Source: Calliopsis andreniformis
Taxonomy: Eukaryota; Arthropoda; Insecta; Hymenoptera; Andrenidae
Length of the DNA stretch: 64,000 nucleotides
NCBI RefSeq assembly: GCF_051401765.1
Contig: NW_027480422.1
Span: forward strand, 20,850,001 to 20,914,000
Direction: 5' to 3'
Shown here: piece after piece, positions 26,001-38,741 of the stretch
Layout: every line of letters starts with the position of its first letter
Numbering within the stretch: the first letter of the stretch is position 1
Notes under the pieces: generated by a model
Databases searched by the model: none
Seen by the model: only the letters and a program-made list of their open reading frames with translations
Told to the model about the DNA's origin: nothing
Translations under genes and position numbers: made by a program

Positions 26001-26400
26001 TTCACCCTAGGGCGTTGCTCCACCAGATCGAATAGTTAGGTCCTAAGAAGTCAACGCCAGAAGCATTAAATACGATATATGTACAACAGCCTTTCCATCG
26101 TTTCAAACGAATAAGTGCAACCAGTATGAAAGCAATGGCCATTTCTACGTTCCGGGCATCCTAGACTTAACTCTAGGGCGTTGCTCTACCAGATCGAATA
26201 GCTACGGCCATAGAAGTCAACGCCAGAAGCATAAAATGAAATATAAATACAACAGATATTCCATCGTATAACAGGAATAATTACAACCAGTGTGAAAGTA
26301 ATGGGCATTTCTACGTTCCGTGCAACCTAGGCTTCACTCTAGGGCGTTGGTCCACCAGGTCGAATAGTTAGGGCCTGAGAAAACAACTCCAGACACATAA
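23082..26400. repeat. HOR unit 4: 20-mer derivative
   Basis: The first six monomers copy unit 2 (m1, m2/m3 hybrid, m4, m5 with AATGAATCATTGC, m6/m1 hybrid, m2). Instead of jumping to m11 it then continues through a full m3-m16 run, giving 20 monomers and 3319 bp. Within the unit the m3 marker ATGTTCACGG appears at 23326 and 24156, exactly 830 bp (five monomers) apart. A private base is GGCAAGCTAAGC near 25327. It can be explained by one unequal exchange between a 12-mer and a 16-mer. Confidence 0.82.
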
Positions 26401-27640
26401 AACGCAATAAAAATACATCAGTTTTTCCATCGTATGAAAAGAATAATTAAAACCAGTGTGAAAGTAATGGTCATTTCTACGTTCCGGGCAACCTAGGCTT
26501 CACTCTAGGCCGTTGCTCCACCACATCGAATAGCTACGGCCTTAGAAGTCAACGCCCGAAGCATAAAATACAAAATAAAAAGAACAGTTTTTCCATTGTA
26601 TAAAACGAATAATTCCAACCAGTGTGAAAGTTATGGTCATTTCTATGTTCACGGTAACCTAGGCTTCACTCTAGGGCCTTGCACCACCAGATCGAATAGC
26701 TTGGGACTTAGAAGTCAGCGCCAGTAGCATAAAATACAATAAAAATGCAACAGTTTTTCCGCCGTATAACAGGAATAATTGCAACCAGCGTGAAAGTACA
26801 GGTCATTTCTACGTTCCGGGCAACCTAGGTATCGCTGTAGGGCGTTGCACCACCAGATCGAATAGCTATGGACTTAGAAGTCAACTCCAGAAGCATAAAA
26901 TACAATATAAATACAACAGCTTTTCCATCGTATAAAATGAATGATTGCAAACAGTGTGAAAGTTATGGTCATTTCTACGTTCCGGTCAACCTAGGCTTAT
27001 CTCCGGGGCGATGCTCCACCAGATCGAATAGTTAGGGTCTTAGATGTCAACGCCCGCCGCATAAAATACAATATAAATACAACAGCTTTTCCATCGTATA
27101 TAATGTATATTTGCAAAGAATGTGAATGCAAAGGTCGTTTCTACGTTCCAGGCAACCTAGGCTTAACTGTAGGGCGTTGCTCCACCAGATCGAATAGTTA
27201 GGGCCTTAGAAGTCAATGCCAGAAGCATAAAATACAATATAGATACAACAGTTTTTCCACTGTATAATATGAATAATTGCAAACAGTGTGGAAGTATTAG
27301 TCATTTCTGCGTTCCGGGCAACCTAGGCTTCACTATAGGGCGTTGCTCCACAGATCGAATAGCTACCGACTTTGAATTCAACGCCAGAAGGATAAAACAC
27401 AACATAAGAACAACAGTTTTACCATCGTATAAAATGAATAATCGCAAACAGTGTGAAGGTAATGGTCATTTCTACGTTCCGGGCAACCTAGGCTTCACTC
27501 TAGGGCGTTGCTCCACCAGATCGAATACTTTGGGACTTCGAATTCAACGCCAGTAGAATAAAATACAGCATAAGTACAACAGTTTTACCATCGTATAAAA
27601 TGAATAATCGCAAACCCTGTGAAGGTAATGGTCATTTCTA
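26401..27640. repeat. HOR unit 5: partial copy, decaying right edge
   Basis: Order is m1, m2/m3 hybrid, m4, m5, m6, m7, m8, m9, then departure near 27630 into class B monomers (CTCCGCCAGATCG). It carries more private changes than the inner units: ACAGCTTTTCC in m5, TTAGGGTCTTAG, AATATAGATAC in m7, CACTATAGGG, a missing base in CTCCACAGATCG near 27350 and AATACTTTGGG near 27525. More change at the edge than in the centre is the usual pattern when exchange homogenises the middle of an array. Confidence 0.78.
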
Positions 27641-30600
27641 CGTTCCGGGCAACCTAGGCTTCACTCTAGGGCGTTGCTCCGCCAGATCGAATAGCTAGGG
27701 CCTAAGAAGTCAACGCCAGAAGCATAATATACAATATAAATACAACAGTTTTTCCCTTGTATAACAGGAATAATTGAACCAGTGTGAAGCCTATGGTCAT
27801 TTCTACGTTCCGGGCAACCTAGGCTTCACTCTAGGGCGTTCCTCCACCACATCGAATAGTTAGGGCCTTAGAAGTCAACGCCAGAAGCATAAAATACAAT
27901 ATAAATAGAACAGTTTTTCCACTATATAATATGAATAATTGCAAACAGTGTGAAAGTAATGGTCATTTCTGCGTTCCCGGCAACCTAGGTTTCACTCTTG
28001 GGCGTTGCTCCACCAGATCGAATAGCTAGGGCCTAAGAAGTCAACGCCAGAAGCATAATATATAATATAAATACACCAGTTTTTCCCTTGTATAACAGGA
28101 ATAATTGCAACCAGTGAGAAAATTATGGTCATTTCTACGTTCCGGGCAACCTAGGCTTCACTCTAGGGCGTTCCTCCACGACATCGAATAGTTAGGGCGT
28201 TAAAAGTCAATGCCAGAAGCATAAAATACAATATAAATACAACAGTTTTTCCACTGTATAATATGAATAATTGCAAACAGTGTGGAAGTAATGGTCATTT
28301 CTGCGTTCCCGGCAACCTAGGTTTCACTCTTGGGCGTTGCTCCACCACACCGAATAGCTACGGCCTTAGAAGTCAACTCCAGAAGCATAAAATACAATAT
28401 AAATACAACAGCTTTTCCATCGTATAATATGAATGATTGCAAACAGTGTGAAAGTTATGGTTATTTCTACGTTCCGGGCAACCTAGGCTTAACTCCAGGG
28501 CGTTGCTCCACCAGATCGAATAGATAGGGACTTTGAATACGACGCCAGAAGCATAAAATACAATAAAAATGCAACAGTTTTTCCATCGTATAACAGGAAA
28601 GCTGCAACCAGTGTGAAAGTACTGGTCATTTCTATGTTCCGGGTAACCTAGGCTTCACTCTAGGGCGTTGCTCCACCAGATCGATTAGTTAGGGACTTTG
28701 AGTACAACGCCTGAAGCATAAAATACAATAAGAATTCAACAGTTTTTCCATCGTATAAAAGGAATAATTGCAACCAGTGTGAAATTAATGGTCATTTCTA
28801 CGTTCCTGGCAACCTAGGTTTCACTCTTGGGCGTTTCTCCACCACACCGAATAGCTACGGCCTTAGAAGTCAACTCCAGAAGCATAAAATACAATATAAA
28901 TACAACAGCTTTTCCGTCGTATAAAATGAATGATTGCAAACAGTGTGAAAGTTATGGTCATTTCTACGTTCTGGGCAACCTAGGCTTAACTCCAGGGCGT
29001 TCCTCCACCAGGTCGAATTGCTAGGGACTTAGAAGTCAACGCCAGAGGCATAAAATACAATAAAAATGCAACAGTTTTTCCACCGTATAACAGGAATAAC
29101 TGCAACCAGTGTGAAAGTACTGGTCATTTCTATGTTCCCAGTAACCTAGGCTTCATTGTAGGGCGTTGCTCCACCAGATCGAATAGCTAGAGACTTAGAA
29201 TTCAGCGCCAGAAGAATATAATACAGCATATGTACAGCAGTTTTTCCATCGTATAAAATGTATAATTGCAGACAGTGTGAAGGTAATGGTCATTTCTACG
29301 TTCTGGGCAACCTAGGCTTCACTCTAGAGCGATGCTCCACCAGATCGAATAGTTAGGGCCTTAGATGTCAAGGCCCGCAGCATAAAATACAATATAAATA
29401 CAACAGCTTTTCCATCGTATATAATGTATATTTGCAAAGAATGTGAAAGCAAAGGTCGTTTCTACGTTCCGGGCAACCTAGGCTTAACTGTAGGGCGTTG
29501 CTCCACCAGATCGAATAGTTAGGGCCTTAGAAGTCAATGCCAGAAGCATAAAATACAATATAAATACAACAGTTTTTCCACTGTATAATATGAATAATTG
29601 CAACCAGTGTGAAAGTTATGGTCATTTCTACGTTCAGGGCAACCTAGGCTTAACTGTAGAGCGTTGCTCCACCAGATAGAATCGCTAGGGTCTTAGAAGT
29701 CAACGCCAGAAGCATAAAATACAAAATAAAAAGAACAGTTTTTCCATTGTATAAAACGAATAATTGCAACCAGTGTAAAAGTTATGGTCATTTCTACGTT
29801 CAGGGCAACCTAGGCTTAACTCCAGGGCGTTGCTCCACCAGATCGATTAGTTAGGGACTTTGAATACAACGCCAGAAGCATAAAATACAATAAAAATGCA
29901 ACTGCTTTTCGATCGTATAACAGGAAAGCTGCCACCAGTATGAAAGTACTGGTCGTTTCTATGTTCCGGGTAACCTAGGCTTCACTCTAGGGCGTTGTTC
30001 CACCAGATCGAATAGCTAGGGACTTAGAATTCAGCGCCAGAAGAATAAAATACAACATGTGTACAATAGTTTTCCCATCGTATAAAATGTGTATTCGCAA
30101 ACAGTGTGAAAGTAAAGGTCATTTCTAGGTTCCGGGCAACCTGGGCTTAACTGTAGGGCGTTGCTCCACCGGATCGCATGCTTACGGACTAAGAATTTAA
30201 CGCCAGAAGCATAAAATACTACAAAAATGCAACAGTTTTTCTATAGTATAACAGGAATAATTGCAACCAGTGTGAAAGTACAGGTCATTTCTACGTTCCG
30301 GGCAACCTAGGCTTCGCTCTAGGGCCTTGCACCACCAGATCGAATAGCTAGGGACTTAGAAGTCAGCGCCAGTAGCATAAAATACAATAAAAGTACAACA
30401 GTTTTTCCATCGTATAAAAGGAATAATTGCAACCAGTGTGAAAGTAATGGTCATTTCTACGTTCCTGGCAACCTAGGTTTCACTCTTGGGCGTTGCTCCA
30501 CCACATCGAATAGCTACTGCCTTAGAAGTCAACTCCAGAAGCATAAAATACAATATAAATACAACAGCTTTTCCATCGCATAAAGTGAATGATTGCAAAC

Positions 30601-32893
30601 AGTGTGAAAGTTATGGTCATTTCTACGTTCCGGGCATCCTAGGCTTAACTCCAGGGCGTTGCTCCACCAGATCGAATAGTTAGGGACTTTGAATACAACG
30701 CCAGAAGCATAAAATACAGTAAAAATGCAACAGTTTTACCATCGCATAACTGGAAAGCTACAACCAGTGTGAAAGTACTGGTCATTTCTGTGTTCCGGAT
30801 AACCTAGGCATCACTCTAGGGCGCTGCTCCACAAGATCGAATAGCTCAGGACTTAGAATTCAATGCCAGAAGAATAAAATACAACATGAGTACAACAGTT
30901 TTTCCATCGTATAAAATGTATAATTGCAAGTAGTGTTAAGGTAATGGTCATTTCTACGTTCCGGGCAACCTAGGCTTCACTCAAGAGCGTTGCTCCACCA
31001 GATCGAATTGTTACGGCCTTAGAAGTCAACGCGCGAAGCATATACTGCAAAATAAATAGAACAGTTTTTCCATTGTATAAAACGAATAATTGCAACCAGT
31101 GTGAAAGTTATGGGCATTTCTACGTTCCGGGCAACCTAGGCTTCACTCTAGGGCGTTCCTCCACCACATGGAATAGTTGGGGCGTTAGAAGTCAATGCCA
31201 GAAGCATAGAATACAATATAAATACAACAGTTTTTCCACTGTATAATTTGAATAATTGCAAACAGTGTGGAAGTAATGGTCATTTCTGCGTTCCCGGCAA
31301 CCTAGGTTTCACTCTCGGGCGTTGCTCCACCACACCGAATAGCTACGGCCTTAGAAGTCAACTCCAGAAGCATAAAATACAATATAAATGCAACAGCTTT
31401 TCCACCGTATGAAACGAATGATTGCAAACAGTGTGAAAGTTATGGTCATTTCTACGTTCCGGGCAACCTAGGCTTAACTCCAGGGCGTTGTTCCTCCAGA
31501 TCGAATAGATAGGGACTTTGAATACGACGCCAGAAGTATAAAATACAACATAAGTACCACAGTTTTTCCATCGTATAAAATGTATAATTGCAAGCAGTGT
31601 GAAGGTAATGGTCATTTCTACGTTCCGAGCAACCTAGGCTTCACTCTAGAGCGTCGCTGCACCAGATCGAATAGTTAGGGCCTTAGATGTCAACGCCCGA
31701 AGCATAAAATACAAAATAAATAGAACAGTTTTTCCATTGTATAAAACGAATAATTGCAACCAGTGTGAAAGTTATGGTCGTTTCTACGTTCCGGGCAACC
31801 TAGGCTTTACTGTAGGGCGTTGCTCCACCAGATCGAATAGTTAGGGCCTTAGAAGTGAATGCCAGAAGCATAAAATACAATATAAATACAACAGTTTTTC
31901 CACTGTATAATATGAATAATTGTAAACAGTGTGGATGTATTAGTCATTTCTGCGTTCCGGGCAACCTAGGCTTCACTCTAGGGCGTTGCTCCACCAGATC
32001 GAATAGCTACGGACATAGAATTCAACGCCAGAAGAATAAAACACAACATAAGAACAACAGTTTTACCATCGTATAAAATGAATAATCGCAAACAGTGTGA
32101 AGGTAATGGTCATTTCTACGTTCCGGGCAACCTAGGCTTCGCTCTAGGTCCCTGCACCACCAGATCGAATAGCTAGGGACTTAGAAGTCAGCGCCGGTAG
32201 CATAAAATACAATAAAAATGCAACAGTTTTTCCATCGTATAACAGGAATAACTGCAACCAGTGTGAAAGTACTGGTCTTTTCTACGTTCCGGGGAACCTA
32301 GGCTTCACTCTAGGGCGTTGCTCCACCAGATCGAATAGCTAGGGACTTAGAATTCAACGCCAGTAGAATAAAATACAACATAAGTACAACAGTTTTATCA
32401 TCGTATAAAATGAACAATCGCAAACAGTGTGAAGGTAATGGTCATTTTTACGTTCCGGGCAACCTAGGCTTCACTCTAGGGCGTTGCTCCACCAGATCGA
32501 ATAGCTAGGGCCTATGAAGTCAACGCCAGAAGCATAATATACAATATAAATACAACAGCTTTTCCATCGTATAATATGAATGATTGCAAACAGTGTGAAA
32601 GTTATGGTCATTTATACGTTCCGGGCAACCTAGGCTTAACTCCAGGGCGTTGCTCCACCAGATCGAATAGATAGGGACTTTGTATACGACGCCAGAAGCA
32701 TAAAATACAATAAAAATGCAACAGTTTTTCCATCGTATAACAGGAAAGCTGCAACCAGTGTGAAAGTACTGGTCATTTCTATGTTCCGGGTAACCTAGGC
32801 TTCACTCTAGGCCGTAGCTCCACCAGATCGAATAGCTATGGACTTAGAATTCAACGCCAGAAGAATAAAATACAATATAAGTACCACAGTTTT
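27641..32893. repeat. Class B satellite block, right of the HOR zone
   Basis: About 32 monomers carrying B markers. Parts are paralogous to the left B block: 27788-28667 with 9541-10420, about 30880-31460 with 10480-11060 (shared CGCGCGAAGCATATACTGC at 31030 and 10627, and CATGGAATAGTTGGGGCG), and 32067-32880 with 12825-13640. Part is also paralogous to the third B block (31820-32830 with 40608-41620, shared GGATGTATTAGTC). The block ends near 32893 in TTACAACCAGTGTGATAG, the same phrase that follows the left B block near 15660. Confidence 0.72.
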
Positions 32894-35800
32894 TCCATAG
32901 TATAACAGGAATAATTACAACCAGTGTGATAGTAATGGGCATTTCTACGTTCCGTGCAACCTAGGCTTCATTCTAGGGCATTGTTCCACCAGATCGAACA
33001 GTTAGGGCCTAAGAAGTCAACGCCAGAAGCATAAAATACAATATAAATACAATAGTTTTTCCATCGTCTAAAACGAATAATTGCGCGAGTGTGAACGGTA
33101 TGGTCATTTCTACGTTCCGGGAAACCTAGGCTTCACTCTAGGGCGTTGCTCCACCACATCGAATAGCTAGGGCCTTAGAAGTCAGCGCCCGAAACATAAA
33201 ATACAATATAAATACAACAGCTTTTCCATCGTATAAAACGAATAACTGCATCCAGTGTGAAAGTTATGGTCATTTCTACGTGCCGGGCAACCTAGGCTTC
33301 AACCTAGAGCGTTGCTCCACCAGATCGAATAGTTACGGCCTTAGAAGTCAACGGCAGAAGCATAAAATACCATATAAATACATCAGTTTTTCCGTCGTTA
33401 AAAGGAATAAATGCAACCAGTGTGAAGTATATGGTCATTTCTACGTTCCGGGCAACCTAGGCTTCACTCTAGGGCGTTGGTCCACCACATCGAATAGTTA
33501 GGGCCTTAGAAGTCAACGCCCGAAGCATAAAATACCAAATGAATGCAACAGTTCTTCCATCGTATAAAACGAATAATTGCATCCCGTGTGAAAGTAATGG
33601 TCATTTCTACGTTCCGGGCACCCTAGGCTTCACTCTATGCCGTTGCTCCACCACATCGTATAGCTACGGACTTAGATGTCAACGCCAGAAGCATAAAATA
33701 CAATAAAAGTACAACAGTTTTTCCATCGTGTAAAACGAATAATAGCAACCAGTGTGAAAGTTATGGTCATTTCTACGTTCCGGCCAGCATAGGCTTCACC
33801 CTTGGACGTTGACCCTCCAGATCGAATGGCTAGGACCTGAAAAATCAAAGTCAGAAGCAGAAAATTCAATAAAAATACAACAGTTTTTCCATCGTATAAC
33901 AGGAATAATTGCAACCAGGTTGAAGTGATGGTCATTTCTACGTTCCGGGCGACCTAGGGCTCACTATAGTGCGATGCTCCACCAGATCGAATAGTTAGTG
34001 CCGAAGAAGTCAACGCCAGAAGCATAAAATAAAATATAAGTACTACAGCGTTTCCATCTTATGAAACGAATAATTGCAACCAGTGTGAAAGTTACGGTCA
34101 TTTCTACGTCCCGGGCTACCTAGGCTTCACTCTAGGGCGTTGCTCCACCCCATCGAATAGCTACGGCCTTAGAAGCCAACGCCAGGAGTATAAAATACAA
34201 TATAAACACAACAGCTTTTCCATCGTATAAAACGAATAATTGCAACCAGTGTGAAAGTTATGGTCATTTCTACGTTCCGGGCAACATAGGCTTCACTATA
34301 GTGCGTTGCTCCACCAGATCGAATAGTTAGTGCCGAAGAAGTCAACGCCAGAAGCATAAAATAAAATATAAGTACTACAGCGTTTCCATCTTATGAAACG
34401 AATAATTGCAACCAGTGTGAAAGTTACGGTCATTTCTACGTCCCGGGCTACCTAGGCTTCACTCTAGGGCGTTGCTCCACCCCATCGAATAGCTACGGCC
34501 TTAGAAGCCAACGCCAGGAGTATAAAATACAATATAAACACAACAGCTTTTCCATCGTATAAAACGAATAATTGCAACCAGTGTGAAAGTTATGGTCATT
34601 TCTACGTTCCGGACAACATAGGCTTCACTATAGTGCGTTGCTCCACCAGATCGAATAGTTAGTGCCGAAGAAGTCAACGCCAGAAGCATAAAATAAAATA
34701 TAAGTACTACAGCTTTTCCATCTTATGAAACGAATAATTGCAACCAGTGTGAAAGTTACGGTCATTTCTACGTCCCGGGCTACCTAGGCTTCACTCTAGG
34801 GCGTTTCTCCACCAGATCGAATAGTTAGTGCCGAAGAAGTCAACGCCAGAAGCATAAAATAAAATATAAGTACTACAGCTTTTCCATCTTATGAAACGAA
34901 TAATTGCAACCAGTGTGAAAGTTACGGTCATTTCTACGTCCCGGGCTACCTAGGCTTCACTCTAGGGCGTTTCTCCACCAGATCGAATAGTTAGGGCCTA
35001 AGAAGTCAACGCCAGAAGCATGAAATACAATATAAATACTACAGCTTTTCCATCTTATGAAACGAATAATTGCAACCAGTGTGAAAGTTATGGTCATCTC
35101 TACGTCCCGGGCTACCTAGGCTTCACTCTAGGGCGTTGCTCCACCATATCGAATAGTTAGGGCCTTAGAAGTCAACTCCAGAAGCATAAAATACAAAATT
35201 AATAGAACAGTTCTTCCATTGTATAAAACAAATAATCGCAACCAGTGTGAAAGTTATGGTCATTACTACGTTCCGGGCAACCTAGGCTTCACTCTAGGGC
35301 GTTGCTCCACCAGACCGAATAGATAGGGCCTAAGAAGTCAACGCCAGAAGTATAAAATACAATATAAGTACCACAGTTCTTCAAACGTATAAAACGAATA
35401 ATTGCAACCAGTAAGAAAGATATGGCCATTTCTACGTTCCGGGCAACCTAGGCTTCACCCTAGGGCGATGCTCCACCAGATCGTATTGTTAGGGCCTTAG
35501 AACTCAGCGGCCGAAGCATAAAACACAATAGAAATACAACAGTTTTTCCATCGTATAACGGTAATGATTGCAAACAGTGTGAAAGTAACGGTCATTTCTG
35601 CGATACGGGATACCTAGGCTTCACTCTAGCGCGTTGCTGCACCACATCGAATAGGTACGGCCTATGAAGTCCACGCCAGAAGCATAAAAGACAATATAAA
35701 TACAACAGCTTTTCCATCCTATAAAACGAATAATTGCAACCAGTGTGAAAGCTAATGGTCATTTCTACGTTCCGGGCAACCTAGGCTTCACTGTAGGGCG

Positions 35801-36600
35801 TTGCTCCACCACATCGAATAGCTACGACCTTGGAAGTCAACGCCTGAAGCATAAGATAAAATAAAAATACAACAGATTCTCCATTGTATAAAACGGATAA
35901 TTGCAACCAGTGTTAAGGTAATGGCCATTTCTACGTTCCGGGCATCCTAGACTTAACTCTGAGACATTGCTCCACCAGATCGAATACATAGGGCCTTAGA
36001 ATTCAACGCCAGAAGCATAAAATACAATGTAAATGCAACAGTTTTTCCATCGTATACCAGGAATGATTGCAACCAGAGTGAAGGTGATTGTGATTTCTAC
36101 GTTCCGGCCACCCTAGGCTTCACTCTAGGCCGTTGCTCCACCACATCGTATAGCTACGGACTTAGATGTCAACGCCAGAAGCATTAAATACAATAAAAGT
36201 ACAACAGTTTTTCCATCGTATAACAGGAGTAATTGCAACCAGAGTGAAACTGATGGACATTTCTACGTTCCGGGCGACCTAGGCTTCACTCTGGGGTGTT
36301 GGACCACCAGATCAAATAGTTAGCGCCTAAGAAGTCAACGCCCGAAGCATAAAATACAAAATAAATAGAACAGTTTTTCCATTGTATAAAACGAATAATT
36401 GCAACCAGTGTGAAAGTTATGGTCATTTCTACGTTCCGGGCAACCTAGGCTTCACTCTAGGGCGTTGTTCCACCATATCGAATTGTTATGATCTAAGAAG
36501 TCAACGCCAGAAGCTTAAAATACAATATAAATACAACAGCTTTTCCATCGTATATAGTGTATATTTGCAAACAGTGTGAAAGTAAAGGTCATTTCTAGGT
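32894..36600. repeat. Class A satellite block, middle
   Basis: About 22 monomers of class A. It opens with TTACAACCAGTGTGATAGTA and GGCTTCATTCTAGGGCATTG, nearly the same as 15660-15730 at the left edge of the higher-order zone. It includes the 2-monomer tandem at about 33950-35000 and ends where B-type monomers resume near 36600. Two adjacent B/A junctions sharing the same phrase suggest they descend from one ancestral junction. Confidence 0.7.
33950..35000. repeat. Local dimeric HOR (332 bp) plus one monomer duplication
   Basis: The phrase TTAGTGCCGAAGAAGTC starts at 33995, 34327, 34659 and 34825: two steps of 332 bp (two monomers) and then one of 166 bp. The dimer alternates a TTAGTGCCGAAG / ATAAGTACTACAGC monomer with a GCTACGGCCTTAG / GCCAGGAGTATAAAATAC monomer, both nearly unchanged between copies. 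The fourth step repeats only the first monomer, with GGGCGTTTCTCC. This is a second, smaller site of recent tandem amplification. Confidence 0.85.
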
Positions 36601-37370
36601 TCCGGCAACTGGGCTTAACTGTAGGGCGTTGCTCCACCATATCGAATAGCTAGGGCCTAAGAAGTCAACGCCAGAATCATAATAAACAATATAAATACAA
36701 CAGTTTTTCCCTTGTATAACAGGAATAATTGCAACCAGTGTGAAAGTTATGGTCATTTCTACGTTCCGGGCAACCTAGTCTTCACTCTAGGGCGCTCCTC
36801 CACCACATCGAATAGTTAGGGCGTTAGAAGTCAATGCCAGAAGCATAGAATACAATATAAATACAACAGTTTTTCCACTGTATAATTTGAATAATTGCAA
36901 ACAGTGTGGAAGTAATGGTCATTTCTGCGTTCCCGGCAACCTAGGTTTCGCTCTTGGGCGTTGCTCCACCACACCGAATAGCTACGGCCTTAGATGTCAA
37001 CTCCAGAAGCATAAAATACAATATAAATACAACAGCTTTTCCATCGTATAATATGAATGATTGCAAACAGTGTGAAGGGTATGGTCATTTCTACGTTCCG
37101 GGCACCTAGGCTTAACTGTAGGCCGTTGCTCCACCAGATAGCATAGCTAGGAACTTAGAATTTAACGCCAGAAGCATAAAATACAATAAAAATGCAACAG
37201 TTTTTCCATAGTATAACAGGAGTAATTGCAAGCAGTGTGAAAGTACAGGTCATTTCTACGTTCCGGGCAACCTAGGCTTCGCTCTAGGGCCTTGCTCCAC
37301 CAGATCGAATAGCTAGGGACTTAGAAGTCAACGCCAGAGGCATAAAATACAATAAAAATGCAACAGTTTT
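36601..37370. repeat. Short class B island
   Basis: About 4-5 monomers of B type. It includes the GGGCACCTAGG one-base deletion monomer at about 37100, with AGATAGCATAGCTAGGAAC, that also occurs at 11058 and 42239, and a TGCGTTCCCGGCAACC monomer like those near 9720, 12375 and 28285. It returns to A type near 37375, at GGGAATAATTGCAACAAATG. Confidence 0.65.
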
Positions 37371-38741
37371 CCATCGTATAACGGGAATAATTGCAACAAA
37401 TGTGAACGTGATGGTCATTTCCACGTTCGGGGCAACCTAGGTTTTGCTCTAGGGCGTTGCTTCACAACGTCGAATAGTTAGGGGCTTAGAAGACAACGCC
37501 TGAAGCATAAAATACAATAAAAATACATCATTTTTTTCATCGTATAAAAGGAATAATTGCAACCAGTCTGAAAGATATGGTCATTTCTACGTTCCGGGCA
37601 ACCTAGGCTTCACCCTAGGGGGTTGCTCCACCAGATCGAATAGCTAGGGCCTTAGAAGTCAACGCCAGAAGCATAAAATAAAATAAAAATAGTGCAGTTA
37701 TTCCATCGTATAACAGGAATAATTACAAGCAGTGTGAAAGTAATGGGTATTTCTACGTTCCGTGCAACCTAGGCTTCACTCTAGGGCGTTGGACCACCAG
37801 GTCGAATAGTTAGGGCCTTAGAAAACAACTCCAGACGCATAAAATACAATATAAATAAAACAGTTTTTCCACGGTATAAAACGAATAATTGCAACCAGTG
37901 TGAAAATTATGGTCATTTCTACGTTCCGGGCAACCTAGGCTTCACCATAGGGCGTTGCTCCACCAGATCCAATACTTAGGACCTAAGAAGTCAACGCCAG
38001 AAGCATAAAATACAAAATAGATACAACAGTTCTTCCATCATATAACAGGAATAATTGCAACTAGTGTGAAAGTGATGGTCATTTCTACGTTCCGGGCAAC
38101 CTAGGCTTCACTCTAGGTCGTTGCTCCGCCAGATCGAATAGCTAGGGACTTAGAAGTCAACGCCAGAAGCATAAAATAAAATAAAAATACAACAGTTTTT
38201 CCATCGTATAACATGAATACTTGCAACCAGTGTGAAAGTGATGGTCATTTCTACGTTCCGGGCAACCTAGGCATCAGTCCAGGGCGTTGCTCCACCAGAT
38301 CGAATAGCTAGTGCCTTAGAAGTCAACGACCGAAACATAAAATACAATTAAAACACAACAGTTTTCCATCGTATAACGGGAATAATTGCAACAAATGTGA
38401 ACGTGATGGTCATTTCCACGTTCCGGGCAACCTAGGTTTTGCTCTAGGGCGTTGCTTCACAACATCGAATAGTTAGGGCCTTAGAAGACAACGCCTGAAG
38501 CATAAAATACAATAAAAATACATCATTTTTTTTTTCGTATAAAAGGAATAATTGCAACCAGTCTGAAAGATATGGTCATTTCTACGTTCCGGGCAACCTA
38601 GGCTTCACCCTACGGGGTTGCTCCACCAGATTGAATAGCTAGGGCCTTAGAAGTCAACGCCAGAAGCATAAAATAAAATAAAAATAGAGCAGTTATTCCA
38701 TCGTATAACAGGAATAATTACAACCAGTGTGAAAGTGATGA
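37371..38741. repeat. Class A segment with internal 6-monomer duplication
   Basis: The phrases GAACGTGATGGTCATTTCC and GGGCGTTGCTTCACAAC occur near 37402 and 38400, about 997 bp (six monomers) apart, followed in both copies by an ACATCATTTTTT monomer and an AATAGTGCAG or AATAGAGCAG monomer. Near 38530 a homopolymer run of T is longer than usual (nine bases or more), a local slippage variant. No gene is seen. Confidence 0.65.

Larger units (their letters stand above)
15722..27640. repeat. Young higher-order repeat zone (16-, 12-, 16-, 20-mer and partial)
   Basis: From about 15.72 kb successive blocks become almost identical. The marker AACGCAATAAAAATACATC lies at 15781, 18436, 20427, 23082 and 26401, giving units of 2655, 1991, 2655 and 3319 bp, that is 16, 12, 16 and 20 monomers, each minus 1 bp. 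The marker ATGTTCACGG lies at 16191, 18680, 20837, 23326, 24156 and 26645. Each position in the first pair of units reappears 4646 bp later, so the 16+12 pair is itself a tandem unit. Differences between units are a handful of single bases by eye. The left edge grades into 15.65-15.72 kb; the right edge is near 27.62-27.64 kb after the AACCCTGTGAAGG monomer. This is the signature of recent amplification by unequal exchange. Confidence 0.88.

Noticed and set aside
27269..27556. Cys-x2-Cys-x4-His pattern in plus-strand frames, resembling a zinc knuckle
   Set aside because: The final Cys of a CCHC knuckle is not in place, the frame is interrupted in most monomers, and the pattern comes from the conserved GCAACCAGTGTGAAAG DNA segment, not from protein selection.
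15722..27640. HOR zone as a pure assembly artefact
   Set aside because: Not fully excluded, but units differ in length (16, 12, 16, 20), carry private bases, and join through chimeric monomers, which simple duplication of contigs would not produce. Long reads would settle it.
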